In this document: positions 15,585 through 24,484 of the stretch, piece after piece
How the letters are laid out: the number at the start of each line of letters is the position of its first letter
Numbering within the stretch: position 1 is the stretch's first letter
Assembly: GCA_944322745.1 (NCBI GenBank)
Contig: CALUPV010000012.1
Span: 1 to 50,871, forward strand
Reading direction: 5' to 3'
Length of the DNA: 50,871 bases
From: Candidatus Gastranaerophilales bacterium
GTDB lineage: Bacteria; Cyanobacteriota; Vampirovibrionia; Gastranaerophilales; Gastranaerophilaceae
Translations under genes and position numbers: made by a program
The notes under the pieces: generated by a model
What the model saw: only the letters and a program-made list of their open reading frames with translations
Databases searched by the model: none
What the model was told of the DNA's origin: nothing

Positions 15585-16664
15585 AAATTCTGACATTATC
15601 TCATTACTCAGAAGAAACCCTTCTTCTGTTAGTCTTATATTATTGTTAATTTTTTCCAATAATTTGAGTTCACTGTATTTTTTTATTATTTCTTTATAAT
15701 CTTCTAAAAAGTTAATATTGAATTTGTTATTTATTTCTTCAATATTGATACCTTCTTTTAATCTTAGCGCTAAGAAAATTTCTTCCTCCATTATTTCTGA
15801 ACTTGATAGTTCTGTTTCTTCTGTTTTTAGATTTGGATTCTTTATGTAATCATAAAAATTATCTGTATTATGATATCTTTTATTCCCCTCATAACCGCTT
15901 GCACTTAGTCCAAATCCATAGTAGTTTTCATTCTTCCAATAAGAGCAATTATGTTTTGATTCATAATTATGTTTTGCAAAATTACTTATTTCATAGTGTT
16001 CAAAACCATTTCTTGACAATTCTGAAGATAGTTCTATATACATTTCTGCTTGTTGTTCATCATTAGGGAGCTCTTTCGGAGGATTTATTCCAAAAAATGA
16101 ATTTTTCTCTATCTTTAGACCATATGTAGAAATATGTTGTATTTCAAGTTTTAAGCTTTTTTTTATATCATCTTTTAGTGTATTTAAATTTTGCTCCGGT
16201 AATCCATATATTAAGTCTATACTAATATTATTAAAATCGCAGTCCTTAATAATTTGGTAAGATTTTAAAATATCTTCTTCCGAATGATTTCTACCTATAT
16301 TTTTTAATATATTATTATTGAAACTTTGTATACCTACTGAGAGTCGGTTTATTCCGATGTCTTTTATTCCCCTAAATTTATTTTTTTCTACAGTTTCAGG
16401 ATTAACTTCAAGTGTTATTTCTGCATTATTTGTTAGATTAAAGCATTCTACAATTTTTTTTATATTTCTTATATCCAGTAATGAAGGAGTTCCGCCACCT
16501 ATATATAATGTTTCAATATTTTCATTGCGGTAAGTACTATTTATCTGTTTGATTAATGCCTCTATATAAATATCTTTATATCTTATATCTATTCCGGATA
16601 CAAAAGAACAATAATGGCATTTTCTTAAACAAAAAGGTATGTGTATATATACGTGTTTAATCAT
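15576..16664 (-). CDS. hemW: HemW-like radical SAM protein
   Basis: 362 residues. The radical-SAM motif C13-x3-C17-x2-C20 (IPFCLRKCHYCSF) is at the N-terminus, followed by the family strands LYIGGGTPSL, EVNPETV and RLSVGIQSF, and by a C-terminal HemN_C-type domain. Length and the missing N-terminal extension favour HemW (haem chaperone) over true HemN coproporphyrinogen dehydrogenase; many annotations confuse these. There is no ribosome-binding site, and TGATATAAT ends 6 nt before ATG 16664, so the mRNA may be leaderless. Confidence 0.88.
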   Translation of the reverse strand: MIKHVYIHIPFCLRKCHYCSFVSGIDIRYKDIYIEALIKQINSTYRNENIETLYIGGGTPSLLDIRNIKKIVECFNLTNNAEITLEVNPETVEKNKFRGIKDIGINRLSVGIQSFNNNILKNIGRNHSEEDILKSYQIIKDCDFNNISIDLIYGLPEQNLNTLKDDIKKSLKLEIQHISTYGLKIEKNSFFGINPPKELPNDEQQAEMYIELSSELSRNGFEHYEISNFAKHNYESKHNCSYWKNENYYGFGLSASGYEGNKRYHNTDNFYDYIKNPNLKTEETELSSSEIMEEEIFLALRLKEGINIEEINNKFNINFLEDYKEIIKKYSELKLLEKINNNIRLTEEGFLLSNEIMSEFIS

Positions 16665-16670
16665 AAAAAA

Positions 16671-16679
16671 ATTATATCA
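16671..16679 (-). promoter_or_regulatory. Extended -10 promoter of hemW, probably leaderless
   Basis: On the minus strand TGATATAAT fits TGnTATAAT and is separated from the ATG by exactly 6 nt (all T), putting the expected transcription start at or next to the A of ATG. Confidence 0.6.
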
Positions 16680-16730
16680 TCTTGAAAAACAGACAATATA
16701 ATTTTTTATTATAATTTCTGATGATATTGA

Positions 16731-17261
16731 CTACATGTATAAGAAATTATCTCTTAATACAGTGAGACACTCTTCTTTATTTCCCGTAATATTTTGTTTT
16801 TTCCCGTCTTTATCAAGAAAAACCATATTATATCTGCCTTTTGCTATTTCTTTAATTGCGCCGCGTGTTAAAGATCTGTTTTTCAATAAATTTTCCTCAC
16901 TAATATATCTTGTTCTTTTTTCAGAACTTAATTCATCTGATTGTTGGTTAATAATATAAACTTTATCTAAATTTTTCACAGGTCTGATATCGACAGTGCC
17001 CAGACTTAATATAACAGGACGAATAAGAACAGCACCATTAGATAATTTTGTACCTGAATGGAACTGAATATCAAACAAATCTTCAGGTGATAATTTTCTT
17101 ATACTGGAAATACCAGGAAGAGGTGTAACAATTGTGACTCCCTTGGGTAAATCAAAGGAATCTCTCAAACTATATTGATGTTTTTCTGATACATTTTTTT
17201 GTGGATTTATATGACTTTTGAGTTGGCTTGCACATCCACTGTTTATTTGTGAAATAGACAT
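16731..17261 (-). CDS. Unknown cytoplasmic protein
   Basis: The open frame extends to 17309, but GGGAG lies 8 nt before the ATG at 17261, so I place the start there (176 residues, beginning MSISQINSG). That start resembles the M-S-[IV]-N tag of other unknown genes here, without the F-G. The middle is hydrophobic/beta-rich (GAVLIRPVILSLGTVDIRPV) and the end is basic. No known domain, signal peptide or membrane helix. It lies between hemW and rimI, on the hemW strand. Confidence 0.6.
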   Translation of the reverse strand: MSISQINSGCASQLKSHINPQKNVSEKHQYSLRDSFDLPKGVTIVTPLPGISSIRKLSPEDLFDIQFHSGTKLSNGAVLIRPVILSLGTVDIRPVKNLDKVYIINQQSDELSSEKRTRYISEENLLKNRSLTRGAIKEIAKGRYNMVFLDKDGKKQNITGNKEECLTVLRDNFLYM

Positions 17262-17390
17262 TCGGGTTTCTCCCATAATTAGAACACTTATGTAAGCAGA
17301 AAATATCAAACATAAAATTTTTTGCTAAAAATATATGCTATTTGAAACTTTTATTACTCTCTGTTACAATTCACAAGGGATAGTTTTTAT

Positions 17391-17918
17391 ATGAAAAAAT
17401 GTAAAGTTATAAAAATGACAACAGATGATATTGATGCGGTTTTTCATATTGAAGAACTCGTTCATCCGAATCATCATTGGTCAAAAGATTCCTTTTATAA
17501 TGAATTAAATAATAACCTTGCTTATTATTATTGTGTAAAAGATGAAAATGAAACAATACTTGCATATATAGGATTTTGGCAAATTATAGATGAAGCACAT
17601 ATAACTACATTGGCGGTCCATCCAGATTATAGAAGAAAACAGTTAGCACAAGTGCTTCTTATACAAGCAATAAAAGATTGTTATAAAAATATGGTGAAAT
17701 ATATTACATTAGAAGTCAGAGAAAGTAATCTCCCCGCTATTTTACTATATGAAAAATTTTTATTTGAATCAATTGGCATGAGAAAAAATTACTATCAGGA
17801 TAATGGTGAAAATGCTATTATTATGTTTACGCAGAATATTTGGTATGATAAGTTTAAAAATAATTTTGAACAGATAAAAGAAGGGATTAATAAAATATTA
17901 GTTTCTTATGATGAATAA
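17391..17918 (+). CDS. rimI: RimI-like GNAT acetyltransferase
   Basis: 175 residues with the GNAT fold: acetyl-CoA-binding strand and loop ITTLAVHPDYRRKQLAQVLL (~72-91), then ITLEVRESNLPAILLYEKF, the typical RimI signature, and a C-terminal beta strand. RimI acetylates the N-terminus of ribosomal protein S18 and related proteins. It carries about 25 extra residues after the domain. Ribosome-binding site AAGGGA is upstream. It overlaps the next gene (bioY) by 11 nt, a tight operon. Substrate is inferred from family. Confidence 0.83.
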   Translation: MKKCKVIKMTTDDIDAVFHIEELVHPNHHWSKDSFYNELNNNLAYYYCVKDENETILAYIGFWQIIDEAHITTLAVHPDYRRKQLAQVLLIQAIKDCYKNMVKYITLEVRESNLPAILLYEKFLFESIGMRKNYYQDNGENAIIMFTQNIWYDKFKNNFEQIKEGINKILVSYDE

Positions 17919-18546
17919 AAGATTAAAAGCCGGTATTAAAAAATTTCATAAATCGAATCCTCGTATAAGATTTTGTCTTGGTACATTGGCGCTTATTGCT
18001 GCAAGTATAATGTTATTAATTATTGCAACTTTTACTCAGATTAAAATTAGTTTTAATATTCCGGAATCAGGTATTACTTCATATTTAAAATTTGAATATA
18101 TACCACAAATTCCTGTGGTATTGTTTATAGCTTCTATTCTAGGTGAATGTTGGGGATTGTTGGCTATTCTTGTATATATATTAATTGGTCTTTTTATTTT
18201 CCCTTTATTTGCTTTGGGCGGAGGGTTGTCTTATGTTTTTCAATATAATTTCGGTTATATTTTTGGATATATCTTTGCTGTTTTATTGGTATCTAAAGAA
18301 TTAAAGAATGGTAATTCCGTAGCACATATATTATTGTCTGTTCTATACGGAGTATTTATAATTCATTTAATTGGTATTCTTTATCTTTCAATAATTGCAT
18401 TGTTAAAACAAGATGGGTTTGATTTTATAAGAAATGTAATTTATTTCCAATCTTTTTCTAAAATGCTCTATGATATAGTTTTTGGCTTTCTTGCAATATT
18501 ATTAGCAAAAGTATTAAGGAAATTTCTATGGATAATAATGGGGTAA
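17908..18546 (+). CDS. bioY: BioY-like biotin transporter, ECF S-component
   Basis: 212 residues with about six membrane helices. The segment VVLFIASILGECWGLLAILV, then the glycine-rich ALGGGLSYVFQYNFGYIFGY, follows the BioY pattern (helix, loop with GGG, conserved Y-G-Y). BioY captures biotin with or without the shared ECF ATPase module, which is not in this window. Start is ATG 17908 or the adjacent 17911, inside rimI. bioD lies 15 kb away on the other strand. The S-component call is good; biotin specificity is by resemblance. Confidence 0.75.
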   Translation: MMNKRLKAGIKKFHKSNPRIRFCLGTLALIAASIMLLIIATFTQIKISFNIPESGITSYLKFEYIPQIPVVLFIASILGECWGLLAILVYILIGLFIFPLFALGGGLSYVFQYNFGYIFGYIFAVLLVSKELKNGNSVAHILLSVLYGVFIIHLIGILYLSIIALLKQDGFDFIRNVIYFQSFSKMLYDIVFGFLAILLAKVLRKFLWIIMG

Positions 18547-18813
18547 TTAAAGACCAAAGTTAATTAATGCCCTTACAATTATTTGTTCTGCTATTTGTAA
18601 AACAATAAAAGCTACTAAAGGCGATATATCAATCATTCCAATGGGCGGGATAATTGCTTTAAAAGGCGCCATAATATAATTGTATATCTTAATCAATGAT
18701 GCTAAAGGTTCTTTTCTTGAATCAAAAATTGGAGGAAACCAGCTTAATAAAACAACAATAAGTATAATAAGGTAAATTATTTTAAATAAAATTGATACAA
18801 TATAAGAAATCAT
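18547..18813 (-). CDS. YggT family membrane protein
   Basis: 88 residues with two membrane helices (about 3-25 and 62-85) separated by the family loop (VVLLSWFPPIFDSRKEPLAS, then LIKIYNYIMAPFKAIIPPIG). YggT proteins occur beside division genes in Gram-positives and cyanobacteria (YlmG) and affect envelope or nucleoid morphology; the precise role is unsettled. Ribosome-binding site AAGGACAT precedes ATG 18813. It follows mtnP by 11 nt. Its stop directly abuts that of bioY. Confidence 0.85.
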   Translation of the reverse strand: MISYIVSILFKIIYLIILIVVLLSWFPPIFDSRKEPLASLIKIYNYIMAPFKAIIPPIGMIDISPLVAFIVLQIAEQIIVRALINFGL

Positions 18814-18824
18814 TATATGTCCTT

Positions 18825-19634
18825 TTACGAAGTGTGCGATACGTTATAACAGTCACAATTATTTCTTTCAATCGGAATGTTTTCTATAATTGCGATTAAT
18901 AATTTTTTTAAATTTGCAATGTTAGATTTAAAGACCTGCATAACTTCTTGATGAGTTACAGGCGGAACATCACCAACTAACCCAGCATCATAATCCGTAA
19001 TTAATGCTATGGTTATTGGACACATATCAAGTTCATGAACAAGGTGAACTTCAGGATATTGGCTCATATTTATAACTTCCCAACCTTGGTTAGTGAAAAA
19101 TTTAGATTCTGATTTTGTAGAAAATCTTGGTCCGTTTATTATAACAACAGTACCTGTTTCGTGGACTGTTATACCTAATCTTTTTGCTTGCTCAATCGCA
19201 ATTTGACGTAGTTCCGGACAATATGGATCTGCAGCACTTGGGTGAATACATTTTGGACCTTCAAAAAAAGTATTTTTTCTTCCATCAGTCCAGTCTACAT
19301 ATTGGTCACATATTACAAAATCGCCTGGTTTTACATTTTTTTGGAGACTTCCTGCCGCACAAGGAGAAATTATTCTGGTGCAACCTAATGATTTTAAAGA
19401 CCATACATTAGCTCTATAATTAACAGTATGAGGTAAAAATCTATGATCTCTTCCATGTCTTGGTATAAAGGCAACTTTCTTCCCGAATAATTCTCCTATT
19501 GTAATAGAATCTGAAGGTTTTCCATATGGCGTATCAATTGTTACCTCTTGAACATTTGCTCCGGATTCTTCAAAAAAACTATAAAATCCGCTTCCGCCTA
19601 TAATACCAATTTGAGCATTTATTTTTTCACCCAT
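18825..19634 (-). CDS. mtnP: S-methyl-5'-thioadenosine phosphorylase
   Basis: 269 residues of the MTAP/PNP family. The start IGIIGGSGFY, the phosphate-binding PRHGRDH and NYRANVW, and the substrate segment EVINMSQYPEVHLVHELDM with ITDYDAG are all family hallmarks. It cleaves methylthioadenosine with phosphate, recycling the by-product of polyamine and related synthesis. TAGGAG precedes ATG 19634. Some homologues prefer inosine or deoxyadenosine, which the sequence alone cannot exclude. Confidence 0.92.
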   Translation of the reverse strand: MGEKINAQIGIIGGSGFYSFFEESGANVQEVTIDTPYGKPSDSITIGELFGKKVAFIPRHGRDHRFLPHTVNYRANVWSLKSLGCTRIISPCAAGSLQKNVKPGDFVICDQYVDWTDGRKNTFFEGPKCIHPSAADPYCPELRQIAIEQAKRLGITVHETGTVVIINGPRFSTKSESKFFTNQGWEVINMSQYPEVHLVHELDMCPITIALITDYDAGLVGDVPPVTHQEVMQVFKSNIANLKKLLIAIIENIPIERNNCDCYNVSHTS

Positions 19635-19696
19635 ACGATTCTCCTATAAATAATTTATAACTATTTGTATCATAGAAATTTTGAATATACAAGCAA

Positions 19697-19730
19697 ACAA
19701 AAAAGGAACTAATTTCTTTGTTCCCTTTTT
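19697..19730 (-). terminator. Terminator of the pilin-like gene
   Basis: On the minus strand AAAAAGGGAAC pairs with GTTCCTTTT and runs into a T-rich tract; the arms are 19720-19730 and 19701-19709. Confidence 0.75.
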
Positions 19731-19732
19731 GT

Positions 19733-19757
19733 TTTTATTTTATTTTATTTTATTTTA
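19733..19757 (+). repeat. (TTTTA)5 microsatellite
   Basis: Five perfect TTTTA units lie between the pilin stop codon and its terminator hairpin. The repeat is non-coding and could vary in copy number. Confidence 0.8.
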
Positions 19758-19764
19758 TGTTTCC

Positions 19765-20355
19765 TTATTGCATTTTACCTGCAGTTACTTGTAATGAATT
19801 TTCAATTAATTCATTTTCAAAATCAAAGTTTTCGCTGTCAGTACTTTCCGGAGTATCAACTTTACCGTCATATCTGACTCTGATTTGTAAACCTGTTCCG
19901 TCTCCGATTTTACCTCTTTTTGCTGCAATGGTTTGTAATTCTTTTGTACCTAAACCACGGTCAACGTAGATAGTACGAGTATCACCAGTGAATTTACCTT
20001 CTAACCCCCAGTATCTGATACCATCTGTTGTTATAAAGTTAGGATTAACATATGATGAAGGACCAATACAGTCAACTCTTCCTGCTGTATTTAATGCATC
20101 GGCTATAGCTTCACAAAAATCATCATCTCCAATATTATCATCTTTCCAATATGCAGAGGAATTTGCAGCCATTGAATATAATGTTGAGTCCATTGCATTT
20201 GAAATGGCACTTTGCATACTATATAGAGCTTTTTTGTAGGTAATTTTATCTTTATCCGGTCTTACGTTGTCAATTACCGGAATTAATATTGCTGCCAAAA
20301 CACCTATGATTGCCAGTGTAATAAGTGCTTCCGAAAGAGTAAATGCTTTTCTCAT
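19765..20355 (-). CDS. Type IV pilin-like (prepilin N-terminal) protein
   Basis: 196 residues. The N-terminus MRKA-FTLSEALITLAIIGVL is a class III prepilin/pseudopilin signal: short basic leader, F at +1, E at +5, then a hydrophobic helix. Position -1 is alanine rather than the usual glycine. The globular part has two cysteines (in DDFCEA and RVDCIG) that could form a disulfide, and a C-terminal charged tail. AAGGGA precedes ATG 20355. No pilus assembly gene is adjacent. Type IV pilin or type II-like pseudopilin cannot be told apart. Confidence 0.85.
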   Translation of the reverse strand: MRKAFTLSEALITLAIIGVLAAILIPVIDNVRPDKDKITYKKALYSMQSAISNAMDSTLYSMAANSSAYWKDDNIGDDDFCEAIADALNTAGRVDCIGPSSYVNPNFITTDGIRYWGLEGKFTGDTRTIYVDRGLGTKELQTIAAKRGKIGDGTGLQIRVRYDGKVDTPESTDSENFDFENELIENSLQVTAGKMQ

Positions 20356-20517
20356 TTATTTTTCCCTTATACTCACATAAAGTGACTTATTGTATATACT
20401 ATTAATATAATACCACATTTTTGTATTTTCAACTCATTTATTTTCTCTAAATTAAGAAAATTTATAATCTTATTTTATCAATTGTTACATTTTTGAAGAT
20501 AAAAATCAAAACATTAC

Positions 20518-20546
20518 TTGATATAAAATTTTTAGGTGTATATAAT
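20518..20546 (+). promoter_or_regulatory. Sigma-70 type promoter of rpmE
   Basis: TTGATA (20518-20523), a 17-nt spacer, then TATAAT (20541-20546) lie 36 nt before the ATG of rpmE. It is the closest match to the consensus promoter that I found in the window. Confidence 0.75.
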
Positions 20547-20582
20547 TCAATAGCTGATAATAATTTATAGAGGTATATAGAA

Positions 20583-20783
20583 ATGAAAAAAGAAATACAT
20601 CCTGAATACAAAAAAACAGTTATAAAATGCGTATGTGGTAATGAAATTGAAACAGGTTCCGTTGTTGAAAATCTAACAGTTGAAATTTGTAATAATTGTC
20701 ATCCGTTTTATACCGGCAATCAGAAGGTTGTTGATACAGAAGGAAGAATTGAAAAATTCAAAAAACGTTACCAACAAAAATAA
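20583..20783 (+). CDS. rpmE: 50S ribosomal protein bL31
   Basis: 66 residues with the L31 pattern: [11 protein letters not shown] at the start, C-x-C in KCVCGNE, and C-x2[10 protein letters not shown]. The cysteines mark the zinc-binding (C+) form rather than the zinc-free paralogue induced under zinc starvation. Ribosome-binding site AGAGGT is upstream, a near-consensus promoter lies 36 nt away, and a terminator follows immediately. Confidence 0.96.
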   Translation: MKKEIHPEYKKTVIKCVCGNEIETGSVVENLTVEICNNCHPFYTGNQKVVDTEGRIEKFKKRYQQK

Positions 20784-20789
20784 CTTACG

Positions 20790-20824
20790 CTGTGCTTGTT
20801 TTATTACAAGCACAGATTTTTTAT
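20790..20824 (+). terminator. Terminator of rpmE, followed by a second small hairpin
   Basis: CTGTGCTTG (20790-20798) pairs with CAAGCACAG and is followed by a T-run. A second stem, ACCCGC (20825-20830) with GTGGGT (20837-20842) plus TTTT, follows directly before the thyX ribosome-binding site and might act as an attenuator. Confidence 0.85.
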
Positions 20825-20866
20825 ACCCGCTGCAAAGTGGGTTTTTGTATATAACGGAGGAAATGT

Positions 20867-21565
20867 ATGGAAAAGGATAGATTCGCACAAGTAAGATTAA
20901 TTTCTAAGCCTCAAAATATGCTTAAAACTATTTATACGGCTTGCCGAACTTGTTATAGTGCTGATTCTCCGTTAAATATATACGATTGTGATTCTGCTCA
21001 AGATGAAGAAAAAATGTTAAAACTTATTAATAGAGTCGTATCTTCGGGGCATTATTCTACGATAGAGCATATTCAGGTTAGTTTTGCAATAAGCAATATA
21101 TCAAGAGCTTGCTCTCATCAACTTGTCAGACACAGGCATATGTCTTTTTCTCAAAAATCTCAAAGATATGTTAAAGAGAAAGGTCAATTTGACTATCTAA
21201 CACCGGATACTATTGAAAATAATCAGGAATTAAAACAAAAATTTGATGAATTTATGGGGAAAATATCAGAATTTTATTTAGAACTTACACAGGCTGGAAT
21301 ACCTGCTGAGGATGCTAGAGCGGTATTGCCAAATGCAACATCAACATCAATGGTTGCTAGTTTGAATTTACGAGAACTTATTCATCTTGCAAATTTAAGA
21401 TTGTGTACAAGAGCTCAAAAAGAAATTCGAATTCTTGTTAAAAGAATGTGTGATGCATTAATTGAAGAAGAACCTTGGCTAAAAGATTATCTCGTTCCGA
21501 AATGTGAAAGATTTGGTTTCTGTGATGAAGATAAATCTTGCGGAAGAATGCCAACTAGAGGATAG
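20867..21565 (+). CDS. thyX: Flavin-dependent thymidylate synthase
   Basis: ThyX makes dTMP from dUMP using methylene-tetrahydrofolate and FAD/NADPH; it is unrelated to ThyA. The signature [14 protein letters not shown] corresponds to the ThyX motif RHRxxSxxxxSxRY. Other parts are HYSTIEHIQ and the C-terminal [12 protein letters not shown]. The 232-residue length is normal. GGAGG lies before ATG 20867. prfA follows 5 nt after the stop. Confidence 0.95.
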   Translation: MEKDRFAQVRLISKPQNMLKTIYTACRTCYSADSPLNIYDCDSAQDEEKMLKLINRVVSSGHYSTIEHIQVSFAISNISRACSHQLVRHRHMSFSQKSQRYVKEKGQFDYLTPDTIENNQELKQKFDEFMGKISEFYLELTQAGIPAEDARAVLPNATSTSMVASLNLRELIHLANLRLCTRAQKEIRILVKRMCDALIEEEPWLKDYLVPKCERFGFCDEDKSCGRMPTRG

Positions 21566-21570
21566 TTATT

Positions 21571-22653
21571 ATGAAAGACATGCTAGATAAAATCTTACAA
21601 ATTGAAAGTAAGTATATTGAATTGGGGCAAATATTATCAGACCCTGAAGTTATACAAGATTATAACAGATTTAAGACTCTTTCTAAACAGAGAAAGGCAA
21701 TGGAAGAAACTGTAGAAACATATCACGCTTGGAAAGATGCTGATACTGCTGTTAAAGATGCGCAAGAACTATTAAAGAATGAATCAGATGAATCAATGCG
21801 TCAATTTTTGCACGATGAAATTTCCGCAAATGAAAAGAAAATGGAAGAACTGAAAGAAAAGATGAAAGTTCTTTTATTGCCTCGAGATCCGATGGATGAT
21901 AAAGATATTATGCTTGAAATTAGAGGGTCAGCTGGCGGAGATGAAGCAAATATATTTGCAGGTGATTTAATGAGAATGTATTTGAGATATGCTGATAAAC
22001 AAGGTTGGCAGACACAGATACTTTCTAAAACTGATTGTGAAGCAGGTGGTGTTTCTGAAGTTATTATTTCAATTAAAGGAGATAGTATTTATTCTAAGTT
22101 GAAATATGAGTCAGGTGTTCATAGAGTGCAAAGAGTTCCTGCAACAGAATCTCAAGGAAGAGTTCATACCTCAACAGCAACAGTTGCTGTTATGCCTGAA
22201 GTTGATGATGTTGAAGTTGAATTAAATATGAATGATATTGAAATTACAACTGCAAGAAGTGGTGGAGCAGGCGGTCAAAATGTAAATAAAGTTGAAACAG
22301 CAGCCAGAGTTTTCCATAAACCGACAGGAATTATGATTTTTTGTACAGAAGAACGTTCTCAACTTCAAAATAAAGAACGTGCTCTTCAAATATTGAAAGC
22401 AAAGCTTTATGATATGGAAGTTCAAAAACAAATGAAAGAAGTTACTGACTTAAGACGTTCTCAAGTCGGTACAGGAGATAGAAGTGAACGTATAAGAACA
22501 TATAACTTCCCTCAAGGACGACTTACTGATCACAGAATTGGACAGAACCTTAATGTTTGGACTGTAATTGATGGAGATTTGGATGAATTAATAGGGCTAT
22601 TAATGGCTCATGATCAAAAACTTAAATTAGAAAAATTAGCAGAGATTAATTAA
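21571..22653 (+). CDS. prfA: Peptide chain release factor 1
   Basis: RF1 reads UAA and UAG and triggers hydrolysis of peptidyl-tRNA. The codon-reading tripeptide P-A-T occurs in [14 protein letters not shown] and the catalytic GGQ in [13 protein letters not shown]. The PAT distinguishes it from RF2 (SPF). 360 residues, normal length. It is the expected substrate of PrmC (3325-4182). Cotranscribed with thyX. Its stop lies inside a palindromic terminator. Confidence 0.97.
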   Translation: MKDMLDKILQIESKYIELGQILSDPEVIQDYNRFKTLSKQRKAMEETVETYHAWKDADTAVKDAQELLKNESDESMRQFLHDEISANEKKMEELKEKMKVLLLPRDPMDDKDIMLEIRGSAGGDEANIFAGDLMRMYLRYADKQGWQTQILSKTDCEAGGVSEVIISIKGDSIYSKLKYESGVHRVQRVPATESQGRVHTSTATVAVMPEVDDVEVELNMNDIEITTARSGGAGGQNVNKVETAARVFHKPTGIMIFCTEERSQLQNKERALQILKAKLYDMEVQKQMKEVTDLRRSQVGTGDRSERIRTYNFPQGRLTDHRIGQNLNVWTVIDGDLDELIGLLMAHDQKLKLEKLAEIN

Positions 22654-22668
22654 TCTCTGCTAATTTTT
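22631..22668. terminator. 38-bp perfect palindromic bidirectional terminator
   Basis: AAAAATTAGCAGAGATTAA (22631-22649) is followed directly by its exact complement TTAATCTCTGCTAATTTTT (22650-22668). It includes the prfA stop codon and touches the stop of the convergent gene, with T-runs on both strands. Confidence 0.9.
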
Positions 22669-23366
22669 TATTTGTAGCTTGCTTCTGCTTGAATTCTATT
22701 TAATTGTTCAGTTTGTTGTATTGGTAAAGAGTAAAATTCGCCTGAATAAATTCCCCAAGGTCTTGTTGTAACTACTCCATTTCTTAATGCTTGAGGATTA
22801 ATATTTAATTTTTTGATTACACTTTTGGTATCTTCAAGATTTTCTGCGTTGCATATTATGTTTCCATTAAGTTGTTGTAACCCGTTTAAATCTTTTAATT
22901 TAGTGAATAATGGGATGACTAAATCTCCTCTTATTTTTTTGACACTACAAAGATTTTCCAAATTTGAACCGGTTAAATCACAATAGCCTTTAATCTCTGT
23001 TACTCCGTCTAAAAGTTTTTCTTCGTCAATTCCGGCTATATCAAATGAAAAACTGCTAAATGGCCATCTATAATGGCTTATTGATTTACTTCCATTTTCA
23101 TTATATTCAACTTCTATTCCTAATATATCGAATATTTCATCATTAGATTTACCTTTTATTAAAGTTTGAAACTCTTGTAAATCTTCCTTTGTGCATAATA
23201 TACGTTTATGTGGTGGAGTTGGTTTAGTATGATATTCGATAGTGAGATTATTTTCCCTTAGAAATTTTGCCTTTTGTTCTTCTTCAGCTAATGTTGGTAA
23301 AGTTTTGCTTTTCATTGCTCTTTGTATTATGTGTCTTGTATCGCATGCCGGATGAATTAAACTCAT
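22668..23366 (-). CDS. Unknown protein with leucine-rich-like repeats
   Basis: 232 residues; no family recognised. The second half holds degenerate repeats of about 20 residues (TEIKGYCDLTGSNLENLCSV, KKIRGDLVIPLFTKLKDLNG, LQQLNGNIICNAENLED), which resemble leucine-rich or receptor-L-type solenoids. No signal peptide, so cytoplasmic as it stands. AAGGAG lies before ATG 23366. Four cysteines are scattered. Possibly protein-binding. Confidence 0.6.
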   Translation of the reverse strand: MSLIHPACDTRHIIQRAMKSKTLPTLAEEEQKAKFLRENNLTIEYHTKPTPPHKRILCTKEDLQEFQTLIKGKSNDEIFDILGIEVEYNENGSKSISHYRWPFSSFSFDIAGIDEEKLLDGVTEIKGYCDLTGSNLENLCSVKKIRGDLVIPLFTKLKDLNGLQQLNGNIICNAENLEDTKSVIKKLNINPQALRNGVVTTRPWGIYSGEFYSLPIQQTEQLNRIQAEASYK

Positions 23367-23529
23367 TTTATGACTCCTTTTCTCTGTATGGATAAGGAAT
23401 ATGAAGGTAGAAAATTGATGAAATTATTATTAATAGAAATATATTGTTACAAATACTTTTTAATAATTTGTTTATATTATTTGTTTTATATGTAAAATAT
23501 GTTCAGAAGAATTTTGAATTGGGGAAAAA

Positions 23530-24468
23530 ATGCAGGGATTTAAACATTATCCTGTAATGGCGAAAGAGGCTGTCGGTGCTTTGGAATGTCAGAATGGGAA
23601 ACTATATATTGATGCCACACTTGGCGGAGGTGGTTATAGTGAATTGATTTTACAAAAAATTTGTCCGAATGGCAGATTGATTTCTTTTGATGTGGATTGC
23701 GATGCGATTTCTGCGGCTACAGAAAGACTAAAACATTACGAAAATTTAACGATTGTAAATGATTCTTATACAAACATTAAGAAATATTTAGATGAAAATA
23801 ATATAGAAGAAATTACCGGCGGAATTGTTTTTGATTTGGGCGCTTCTACTCCGCAATTGACTTCAAAAACGAGAGGTTTCAGCTTTTTAAATGATTCAAA
23901 ATTAGACATGCGGTTTAATCAATCGGCTAATTTTACAGCTTATGATGTTGTTAATGATTATAAAGAGGATGAACTTGTCCGTATATTCAGTGAATATGGA
24001 GAAGAACGGTTTTCAAAAAGGATTGCTAAAAAAATAATAGAGATGAGAAAAATAAAGGTAATCGAAACGACTAAAGACTTAGTAAATATTATATTTGAGG
24101 CAACTCCAAGAATAAAATCCAAAATTCATCCTGCAACTAGAGTTTTTCAAGCAATTAGAATCGAAGTTAACCATGAACTTGACAACATTAAAAATACATT
24201 AAATGATGTGCTTACATTATTGGGAAATAATGCTATACTTTCAATAGTGACTTTCCATTCTTTGGAGGACAGAATAGTTAAGAATTTTTTTAGGTACTAT
24301 TCTAGAGAATGGCAGGGAGCAGATGGGATGTTTGATTATAATCCGCCTTTACTTGAACTTGTAAATAAAAAACCTATTATAGCAAGTGAAGACGAAATTA
24401 AAATCAATCCGCCTTCGAGGTCGGCAAAGCTTAGAATTGCCAGAAGGATAAATAAAAATAATAATTAA
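23530..24468 (+). CDS. rsmH: 16S rRNA (cytosine1402-N4)-methyltransferase
   Basis: RsmH (MraW) methylates C1402 in the ribosomal P site. Motifs: HYPVMAKEAV near the start, the SAM loop DATLGGGGYSE, FDLGASTPQL, SFLNDSKLDMRF, and the end segment INPPSRSAKLR. 312 residues, normal length. It opens the division/cell-wall operon here; mraZ, which often precedes it, is absent. GGGG precedes ATG 23530. Confidence 0.96.
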   Translation: MQGFKHYPVMAKEAVGALECQNGKLYIDATLGGGGYSELILQKICPNGRLISFDVDCDAISAATERLKHYENLTIVNDSYTNIKKYLDENNIEEITGGIVFDLGASTPQLTSKTRGFSFLNDSKLDMRFNQSANFTAYDVVNDYKEDELVRIFSEYGEERFSKRIAKKIIEMRKIKVIETTKDLVNIIFEATPRIKSKIHPATRVFQAIRIEVNHELDNIKNTLNDVLTLLGNNAILSIVTFHSLEDRIVKNFFRYYSREWQGADGMFDYNPPLLELVNKKPIIASEDEIKINPPSRSAKLRIARRINKNNN

Positions 24469-24484
24469 AAAGGGGAGACATTAA

